Positions 1 through 5,301 of a stretch of DNA of 7,789 nt are shown piece by piece. The stretch comes from an uncultured Litorilinea sp. Lineage in GTDB: Bacteria; Chloroflexota; Anaerolineae; Caldilineales; Caldilineaceae. Both the position numbers and the translations under genes were made by a program. The stretch covers positions 1 to 7,789 of the forward strand of contig CAMPHP010000118.1 of assembly GCA_946885925.1 (NCBI GenBank), written 5' to 3'. The first letter of the stretch is position 1. Each line of letters opens with the position of its first letter. The notes under the pieces are model-generated. The model was not told where the DNA came from. It worked only from the letters and a program-made list of their open reading frames with translations, and did no database searches.

Positions 1-664
1 CGACTACACGGTTGTCGGCAAAGAGGCGGGCAGGGGGCTGGTCAAGAATGGCACTGGTGGCGTTGCCCATCATGTTCATCAGAAGCTTTGTCCACTTCAT
101 GCCCTGGGCGTGGGCATAGCGTTTGGCTTTGAAGCCCGCGCGCAGTAGTGCATCGTGGGTGGCTTCCACAAGTACCGGAGATGTGCGAGGCGACCAGGGG
201 CTGATGCCCATTGTATAGCTAGGGCGGTCAATGCGAATCTGACCTGGGCCTTGTACGCTGACTGGCGTAGTCAGCGTGCCCGCGATGGTTTGCTCCGCAC
301 CCCAGAGCGTGGCGATTGCTTCTTCATTGCCTACGCCGTTTTGTAACGAGAGGATAGCTGGACGTTGATGTGCAGGGGCATTGTCGTTGAGTTCAGCAAG
401 GGCAGTGGCGGTATCATAACTCTTGACGGTGAGGACCGCCAGATCATAGGCTTCTTCTGTGGCAAAGGCGTCACGCATATTGCCTACTGCGTAGAGCGTG
501 CGGATCACCTGTTCATCCTGGGCCGACCGTAGACGCAGTCCCTCTTTGGCAACTGCTTCGGCAAAATGGGCTCGTCCCACCAATGTGACTGTCTCTCCTG
601 CCAGTGCCAACTTGCCCCCAACTAGACAGCCGATAGCCCCCGCACCAATCACCAAAATCCTCAC
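1..664 (-). CDS. panE: 2-dehydropantoate 2-reductase (ketopantoate reductase, PanE/ApbA family), 3' end missing
   Basis: The 221 residues visible belong to the ketopantoate reductase family, which reduces 2-dehydropantoate to pantoate with NADPH in pantothenate/CoA synthesis in the cytoplasm. Seen in the sequence: an N-terminal Rossmann start MRILVIGAGAIG with the dinucleotide loop GAGAIG (residues 7-12), LTVKSYDTA with Lys81, LQNGVGNEE (107-115), typical of the family, and GMKWTKLLMN (188-197), whose Lys190 matches the catalytic lysine (Lys176 in E. coli PanE). The family is usually about 300 residues, so roughly the last 80, with the substrate-binding Glu/Ser region, lie beyond the left edge. 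The start is GTG at 664-662, which shares GTGA with the glpC stop; no clear Shine-Dalgarno sequence precedes it, so translational coupling to glpC is likely. A few family members act on other 2-oxoacids; the position behind glp genes leaves the true substrate open. Confidence 0.88.
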   Translation of the reverse strand, partial: MRILVIGAGAIGCLVGGKLALAGETVTLVGRAHFAEAVAKEGLRLRSAQDEQVIRTLYAVGNMRDAFATEEAYDLAVLTVKSYDTATALAELNDNAPAHQRPAILSLQNGVGNEEAIATLWGAEQTIAGTLTTPVSVQGPGQIRIDRPSYTMGISPWSPRTSPVLVEATHDALLRAGFKAKRYAHAQGMKWTKLLMNMMGNATSAILDQPPARLFADNRVV

Positions 665-1923
665 GTTAACGCTCGCTTGTCTAGATCGTAGAGGCCATAG
701 GCCGCGGCTAGAATTTCGATGGGGTGGCGGCTGGCAATGTCCGTGCCATGTTCCAGTTGCCAGCGACAGGTCTCCGAATCGCAAGCGGTGTATTGCAGCC
801 CTGGCCCTTGCTCGCGCACGAAGTGAAAGAGTTCTTCGCCAACATCCATAGCAATCTGGTATTTTTCAACCTTGTAACCATAGGTTCCGGCAATACCACA
901 ACAGCGCGCATGGCTCTCACGTAGATCCAAGCCAGGAATTAGGCCAAGGATCTCCAGGGCTGGTTTGCCTATACGGTGGGCGCGCTGCTGGCACGGGGCG
1001 TGATAGGGCAAGACCAGGCTTAAGGAACGAAAATCGGTACGCAGCTCTCCTTGGTCGTGCAGTTCACGCAACCATTCAAAAATATCCCAGGTTCCGTGGG
1101 CCAGTTCCTTGCTAGACTCGTCGTACATGTCCAGCAGTTCGGGCGCTTCTTCCTTGAGGGTAAGCGTACAACTTGTGCTCGTGCCGAGAATGGGAAAGCC
1201 GCCGCGCGCAAAGCTGGAGAGGGTGGCGACATTGCGCTGATGATAGCCGCGCGCTGCATCAAATTCGCCATTGCTCAACATGGGCAGACCGCAGCAATTT
1301 TGCGGCGGCACAATCACCTCATAGCCGTGGTGCTCTAAGACAGCGATGGCTGCTTTACCCACAAAAGGCTCATAGTACTGGGTGGCGCAGCCATGAAAGT
1401 AGACGATCTTTTTGGGGCCGCGCAATCGTTTGCGTGTGCTGCGCTGGAGCCATTCGCGTAGCGATCCTTCCTCGCTCCAGCGGGGTAGCGGCGCTTCTTT
1501 GGCAATGCCCATTATCTTTTCTGCCAAGATCCGGCTGAGCGGATTATGCAAGGCGAAGTTGGCAACGGTGGGGGCGATGTTACCCAACATGCCGAGCATC
1601 TCGTTGCGCCCCAAAAGGCGGTTGCGCAAGGGAATGCCTTTGTCTGCGACAATCTGGGCACGAGCGCGCGCGTTGATCTCTGCGATCTTGACGCCCGTGG
1701 GACAGACATCGTTGCAGACGCGACAGCCCGAACAGTAGTCTACCGAGGCGTCGGGCGACTCTTCTTGGCCTGGCTCACGGAAGCGTTGGGCTTGTGGCCC
1801 TACATACTTGGGGCCAGGAAAGCGGTCGGTGACTGCCGACACGGGGCAGTAGGCAGTGCAGATGTTGCATTTGATACATTCGTCCAGCGAATGATCGACG
1901 GATTCCCAAGAGATTGTGTGCAT
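661..1923 (-). CDS. glpC: anaerobic glycerol-3-phosphate dehydrogenase subunit C (iron-sulfur, CCG-domain protein)
   Basis: GlpC is the membrane-associated iron-sulfur subunit that takes electrons from GlpAB and passes them to the quinone pool. The 420-residue product is close to the E. coli length (about 396). Two ferredoxin-type 4Fe-4S motifs are visible: Cys16, 19, 22 and 26 followed by Pro27, and Cys64, 67, 70 and 74 followed by Pro75. Two CCG (heterodisulfide-reductase-like) modules follow: HGC at 177-179 paired with NCCG at 209-212, and HAPC at 308-311 paired with RCCG at 340-343. A further TACDSETC lies near the C-terminus. There is no obvious transmembrane helix, as in known GlpC, which binds the membrane peripherally. 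The ATG at 1923 lies 41 bases after the glpB stop, beyond a strong palindrome, and has no good Shine-Dalgarno sequence. Its TGA stop overlaps the panE GTG. A LutA/GlcF-type protein is the only alternative, and the glpAB context argues against it. Confidence 0.95.
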   Translation of the reverse strand: MHTISWESVDHSLDECIKCNICTAYCPVSAVTDRFPGPKYVGPQAQRFREPGQEESPDASVDYCSGCRVCNDVCPTGVKIAEINARARAQIVADKGIPLRNRLLGRNEMLGMLGNIAPTVANFALHNPLSRILAEKIMGIAKEAPLPRWSEEGSLREWLQRSTRKRLRGPKKIVYFHGCATQYYEPFVGKAAIAVLEHHGYEVIVPPQNCCGLPMLSNGEFDAARGYHQRNVATLSSFARGGFPILGTSTSCTLTLKEEAPELLDMYDESSKELAHGTWDIFEWLRELHDQGELRTDFRSLSLVLPYHAPCQQRAHRIGKPALEILGLIPGLDLRESHARCCGIAGTYGYKVEKYQIAMDVGEELFHFVREQGPGLQYTACDSETCRWQLEHGTDIASRHPIEILAAAYGLYDLDKRALT

Positions 1924-1950
1924 GGTTTGTGGGTATCTTTTTCACGTAAA

Positions 1951-1982
1951 CCTTCCTTGAAGCTCTAGAGCTTCAAGGAAGG
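1951..1982. repeat. perfect 32-bp palindrome across the glpB stop codon
   Basis: The half CCTTCCTTGAAGCTCT (1951-1966) is followed directly by its exact reverse complement (1967-1982), with CTAG at the centre. The minus-strand RNA would form a 14-bp perfect stem with a CUAG tetraloop. The glpB TAG stop sits in the centre, and the left end is 27 bases before the glpC ATG. Because of the symmetry both strands read PSLKL-stop. No T-run follows on the minus strand (TTTACGTGAA), so it does not look like an ordinary terminator. Confidence 0.9.
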
Positions 1983-3251
1983 GATTTGCGACAAATTGGA
2001 TTGGCGCTGCGCGAGAATGGCTTGGATGGCTTCTGCTCCTGTTACCAGGGCGAGCGCTTCACGGCTGTGGCTGCGAATGGTGTCGGCGTGGGCGAGCAGA
2101 TTGCCCGCGGCCCATAGATTGCCATAGACAACCTCGCCTTGTGCATCAACGGGCTGCCACCCCTGGTTGACCTGAATGCCACTCTGAAAGATGGGATGGC
2201 CTGAAGGATCAAGAAATTCAGGGCGGAACCATTGGCTGCGGCTTTGGGGCTTGACCAGGGGCAGATTAAAGATAGTTTCCCAACATTCCCCCTTGTGATC
2301 GCTGTTCATCCCACCTCCTAAGATGCCCCCTGTCGCGAGTAAGTAGGCATGGGCGCGGTGGCGCAGGGGGCGTGCGCTGGTGGCAGTCGCAACCCAGGCA
2401 AGATTGCCCGCATGTGCGCTAAACTCGACTGCCGTCATATTGGTTTCGACGCGGCCACCGAGAGCTTCGAGCCGCCGTACCAGTGCATGGTGAAGACGCG
2501 TACCGGGGACGCTCGGCGGCAGGGTGGGAATCTCAGCGATGGGAACGCCCAGAGCATTTTGCAGGCTGGCAATGATCTCTGGGTGTTTTGCTTGTCCCAA
2601 GATGGCAGGGAAGGCGACGCGTTCACCGGGCGCGACGACATGGCGCAGCACATTGGCGACTGCATTCACGCGTGCCGAGTCGTCAAACGCCTGTGCCAAG
2701 ATGACGGTGTTGATGTCCTGGCGATCCGTGATCAGGGAGAGCGGCAAGGTATGTGCACGCGCAGCATGGCCCTGGCCGCGCAAATTGTCGGCCAAGAGCA
2801 AAGGATAGAAATCGCGCATGCGATCAAAGCCGACAATTAACAAGGGGGAGGGGTCATCTAGACGCGCCGCTGCCTGTGCTATGGGCGCTAGATAGGTGGG
2901 GCGCTTGGCTCCCATCGCCGTCGGCAGCCAGAGATTGCTACCATCATCCGTGCCGATATAGGCGAGACCTTCCTCCGCTAGCCAGCCTTGCGCGGTTGCT
3001 AAGGTGCTCTGGATTCTCGCCTCGTCTATTTGGCGCAGAGGATGGTCTGCGGGAAGCTGGGTTAGGGCGGCGAGGGGCGTCTGCACAGGGCTTTGGTCTG
3101 GCAAATAGCCAAGCAGGTCAATGCTGCCGCCGCTCCAAAGCTGTGCGCCCAGCCCTTTGGCGATGACACGCACGCTCAATCCTGCCTGGGCCGCGTGAAT
3201 GGCCGCGCTGAGTCCGGTTAGCCCTGCGCCAATCACCAGTAGGTCAAGCAT
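1965..3251 (-). CDS. glpB: anaerobic glycerol-3-phosphate dehydrogenase subunit B (flavoprotein)
   Basis: GlpB is the second flavin subunit of the GlpABC complex and links the catalytic GlpA to GlpC. The 428-residue product matches the family length (E. coli about 419). The N-terminus LDLLVIGAGLTGLSAAIHAA is a dinucleotide-binding Rossmann motif (GAGLTG at 8-13). The subunit signature ATGGILGGG is at residues 306-314, and the C-terminal flavin-contacting segment NLWAAGNLLAHAD is at 378-390. The start ATG at 3251 lies inside the end of glpA (ATGCTTGA, 8-base overlap) and is preceded by a good GAGGA ribosome binding site at 3257-3261 with a 5-base spacer, so coupled translation with GlpA in a 1:1 ratio is likely. 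The last five residues (PSLKL) and the TAG stop are encoded within a perfect 32-bp palindrome. Confidence 0.94.
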   Translation of the reverse strand: MLDLLVIGAGLTGLSAAIHAAQAGLSVRVIAKGLGAQLWSGGSIDLLGYLPDQSPVQTPLAALTQLPADHPLRQIDEARIQSTLATAQGWLAEEGLAYIGTDDGSNLWLPTAMGAKRPTYLAPIAQAAARLDDPSPLLIVGFDRMRDFYPLLLADNLRGQGHAARAHTLPLSLITDRQDINTVILAQAFDDSARVNAVANVLRHVVAPGERVAFPAILGQAKHPEIIASLQNALGVPIAEIPTLPPSVPGTRLHHALVRRLEALGGRVETNMTAVEFSAHAGNLAWVATATSARPLRHRAHAYLLATGGILGGGMNSDHKGECWETIFNLPLVKPQSRSQWFRPEFLDPSGHPIFQSGIQVNQGWQPVDAQGEVVYGNLWAAGNLLAHADTIRSHSREALALVTGAEAIQAILAQRQSNLSQIPSLKL

Positions 3252-5004
3252 AGTCGTCCTCGGCTTGTGGCTCAGTTTGGGGCCTATCTTGGGGATCGTG
3301 GCGATAAAAATCGGTCAGGGGGCTGCTTGCGCCATCATCGGGTAGATGATCGACGTTGAGTAGATTGAGATAGATCAGTTCGTCCAGCCGTTCTTGTTTT
3401 AATTGCTGGCCCCAGAGAACGGTTGTTAGCCCCTTCCACCGTTCTTGCAAAAAGTCACGTAAAAGCAAGTTGGCATCAAACGACGGCAACGCTGGCGATA
3501 CCTCTACGCCGGCAACTTCGGCATTGTGTGCGGGTGAGTGGAGATAGGCTACGTCCCACTCTGGCTCTTGTAGGAGGTCAGCCGGTGCTCTCGATGCAGA
3601 TTTCTGTGCAAGAGCATGGAGGATACAGACGGCACGATAGGTGCAGAAGCCGCCTTGACAAGGCCCCATGCCCAGACGCACATCGCGGCGCAGGTCATCC
3701 AGTGTGATTGTGGGATTGCGTTGTACGGCCTGCTCGACCATGCCACGCGTCACCAATTCACATTCGCAGACAAGATCGTATTGAAGCCCTTTCTCTTCGA
3801 CTTCATGCAGGCGATGGCCCAGCCAATAATAGCCTTGTTCAGCGCCGGGGACAGGTGTAGTTGCGGTCGTGCAGGGGCGGCGCGTGCCGAGTTGTTCACA
3901 GGCTTTGTCAATTGTGGTCTCTGCCATCAGGCGAAAGGTTGTCCATTTGCCGCCGGTGATGGTGAGAAAGCCACTGACCCCATCGCGCTGGCGATGATCC
4001 AGCAGCGTCAAGGCACGGGTGACATCGCGAGTCTCACCGGAAAATCCCTCTTGATAGAGCGGGCGCACCCCAGCCCATGCACGCAGTACCCGCGCTTGGC
4101 TCAATCCTGGTACAAGTTTGTCCCCTTCTTCCAACATCAACGCTACTTCCCACGGCTCAATGGTCAACAGTTCAGGATCATGCACCTTTTCATCAGTGGT
4201 GCCGATAACGGCAACCGTATGAATCGGCACCAGAATATCGCCATCGGAGGGCATCTTGCAGCGATTGAGCACGGTGTTGACCATGCGGTGGTTCATGGCG
4301 ACCATGACACCCTTGCCAGGGATGATCCTGACGTCAACACCGGCGAATCTGGCAATCTGCCCTGCCCATGCGCCGGATGCGTTGATGACCATATCGGCAT
4401 AGATGACCACTTCCTCGCCGCTGGTCATGTCACGCACGCGTGCGCCATTGACGCGAGTATCCCCCTCCTCACCTAGCACCAGAAGATCGATCACCTCGTG
4501 GTAGACGAGGAGCGTCGCTCCGGCTTGGCGTGCGGCTTGGGCGGTGGCGTGGGTAGCAAGAAAGCTATCGGCGGAAGCATCAGGAAGCTGAAAGACGCGG
4601 CTGGTGCGCGGGTTGAGCAATGGCTCTTGTTTACGCGCTTCGGCCACTGAGATCTCGGTGCAAGGGACACCTATTTGGGCACAGGCCGCTATAAAGCGAT
4701 CCGGATAGTCACCTTCGTCTTCGGGTGTGACGACAAAAAAGCCGCCAGTATCCTCAATGCAGTGGGTGTGGGTATGGCGCAGGATACGGTTCTCTTGGAT
4801 ACATTCTTCGGGGCTGCGCGGGTCTTTGACCACATAGCGCCCGCCGCTATGTAGCAGGCCATGATAGCGCCCGGTAGTGCCGTGGGTGAGATCCCGTTTT
4901 TCCACCAGCACAACCTGGAAGCCACGCAATGCCGCATCCCACGCTACCCCTGTGCCAGTAGAACCGCCGCCAATGACTAGGATTTCGGTCTGTAGATGTC
5001 GCAT
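3244..5004 (-). CDS. glpA: anaerobic glycerol-3-phosphate dehydrogenase subunit A (catalytic FAD subunit)
   Basis: GlpA oxidises sn-glycerol 3-phosphate to dihydroxyacetone phosphate and passes electrons on through GlpB and GlpC. The 586-residue product opens with MRHLQTEILVIGGGSTGTG; the FAD-binding loop GGGSTGTG spans 12-19. Family segments TTGRYHGLLHSGGRYVVKD (43-61), AGVRPLY (311-317) and TGGKWTTFR (350-358) follow. A C-terminal BFD-like [2Fe-2S] domain has Cys413 and Cys415 (VCECE) and Cys449 and Cys454 (GPCQGGFC), the arrangement that separates anaerobic GlpA from the aerobic GlpD. It is about 44 residues longer than E. coli GlpA (542); the tail after about residue 552 is acidic, Pro/Gln/Asp-rich and unlike a folded domain. 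The ATG at 5004 lies 6 bases after a good -10 box, so the message may be leaderless. The stop overlaps the glpB start by 8 bases. Confidence 0.96.
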   Translation of the reverse strand: MRHLQTEILVIGGGSTGTGVAWDAALRGFQVVLVEKRDLTHGTTGRYHGLLHSGGRYVVKDPRSPEECIQENRILRHTHTHCIEDTGGFFVVTPEDEGDYPDRFIAACAQIGVPCTEISVAEARKQEPLLNPRTSRVFQLPDASADSFLATHATAQAARQAGATLLVYHEVIDLLVLGEEGDTRVNGARVRDMTSGEEVVIYADMVINASGAWAGQIARFAGVDVRIIPGKGVMVAMNHRMVNTVLNRCKMPSDGDILVPIHTVAVIGTTDEKVHDPELLTIEPWEVALMLEEGDKLVPGLSQARVLRAWAGVRPLYQEGFSGETRDVTRALTLLDHRQRDGVSGFLTITGGKWTTFRLMAETTIDKACEQLGTRRPCTTATTPVPGAEQGYYWLGHRLHEVEEKGLQYDLVCECELVTRGMVEQAVQRNPTITLDDLRRDVRLGMGPCQGGFCTYRAVCILHALAQKSASRAPADLLQEPEWDVAYLHSPAHNAEVAGVEVSPALPSFDANLLLRDFLQERWKGLTTVLWGQQLKQERLDELIYLNLLNVDHLPDDGASSPLTDFYRHDPQDRPQTEPQAEDDYA

Positions 5005-5010
5005 GGCTCT

Positions 5011-5039
5011 ATTGTACTCTTGGCAATGGGCGCGAGCAA
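5011..5039 (-). promoter_or_regulatory. candidate sigma-70-type promoter of glpABC-panE, probably leaderless
   Basis: On the minus strand, TTGCTC (5039-5034) and TACAAT (5016-5011) are separated by exactly 17 bases, close to the TTGACA/TATAAT consensus (4 of 6 and 5 of 6). The -10 box ends 6 bases before the glpA ATG, so a start point 6-8 bases downstream would fall at or next to the A of the ATG. No Shine-Dalgarno sequence fits between them. This points to a separate transcription unit for glpABC-panE with a leaderless or near-leaderless message. The boxes are seen; promoter activity is inferred. Confidence 0.55.
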
Positions 5040-5052
5040 GGACACTGTCGTT
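5038..5052. promoter_or_regulatory. candidate operator: imperfect 15-bp palindrome beside the glpA -35 box
   Basis: AAGGACACTGTCGTT is a near-palindrome with GACA-C-TGTC as its perfect core (5041-5049) and one mismatched pair (5040/5050) before outer AA/TT arms. It touches the upstream edge of the proposed -35 box, a usual place for a regulator of a glycerol-3-phosphate operon. The element is short and could occur by chance; no regulator is encoded in the window. Confidence 0.25.
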
Positions 5053-5066
5053 TTATCTATCTTTTC

Positions 5067-5270
5067 TCATGGAAAAAGGACGGCCCTGGTAGAGCATGAC
5101 ATGTTCCCCTGCTGCAAGCTGACCTTGTAACGTCGAATCTCAGCGCCCGACCAGCCCCACTCATTCTCGGCCATGGGTACAAGTTTTACCTGTCTCACTT
5201 GTGCCATCAGGGAGTAGTATCTAGCGATGGTATCTTGAATTAATGAGTGTACCTGGTCTATGCCGGTCAT
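5067..5270 (-). CDS. short ORF of unknown function, possibly a remnant of a kinase-like gene
   Basis: A 67-codon frame lies between ptsI and glpA. Its first ~50 residues look protein-like: an amphipathic helix-like start (IDQVHSLIQDTIARYYSLM) followed by VKLVPMAENEWGWSGAEIRRYKVSLQQG in two pieces, which would suit a pair of beta strands. The WSGAEIRRYKVSL stretch recalls the first strands of APH-type phosphotransferases, but this is a memory-level resemblance only. After about residue 53 the sequence (SCSTRAVLFP) loses this character and stops, so a truncated or decayed gene is as likely as a real small protein. An in-frame TAG lies just upstream of the ATG at 5270, and no convincing ribosome binding site is seen. 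The first codons overlap a 9-bp inverted repeat. I do not assign a function. Confidence 0.3.
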   Translation of the reverse strand: MTGIDQVHSLIQDTIARYYSLMAQVRQVKLVPMAENEWGWSGAEIRRYKVSLQQGNMSCSTRAVLFP

Positions 5271-5275
5271 TAATT
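5238..5275. repeat. 9-bp perfect inverted repeat between ptsI and glpA
   Basis: AATTAATGA (5238-5246) and TCATTAATT (5267-5275) are perfect reverse complements around a 20-base centre. The AT-rich arms are too weak for an intrinsic terminator, and no T-run follows on either strand. The arms are about 29 bases apart centre to centre, nearly three helix turns, which would suit two half-sites of a regulator. It begins 26 bases after the ptsI stop codon. A chance occurrence cannot be excluded. Confidence 0.35.
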
Positions 5276-5301
5276 GTGTCCATAGCTAACACCTAAAACA
5301 A

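Noticed and set aside
498..851. Plus-strand open frame of 117 codons across the glpC-panE junction
   Set aside because: Both minus-strand genes are well supported by catalytic and cysteine motifs here; the plus frame is low-complexity and unlike a real protein.
1951..1982. Intrinsic terminator at the glpB palindrome
   Set aside because: The stem is strong, but no run of T follows on either strand and glpC, an obligate partner, lies just downstream.
2349..2840. Plus-strand open frame of 163 codons
   Set aside because: It lies opposite glpB, has no family motifs and no plausible ribosome binding site or operon partner.
3616..4476. Long open frame on the plus strand (286 codons)
   Set aside because: It lies entirely opposite glpA, which has clear family motifs through the same bases. 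The plus-strand translation shows no recognisable domain, so it is an antisense shadow of biased codon use.
5276..5301. Possible promoter just after ptsI (TTGTTT, 17 bases, CACAAT on the minus strand)
   Set aside because: Only 3 of 6 and 4 of 6 matches to consensus, and it would serve only the doubtful 67-codon ORF; the promoter next to glpA is better.
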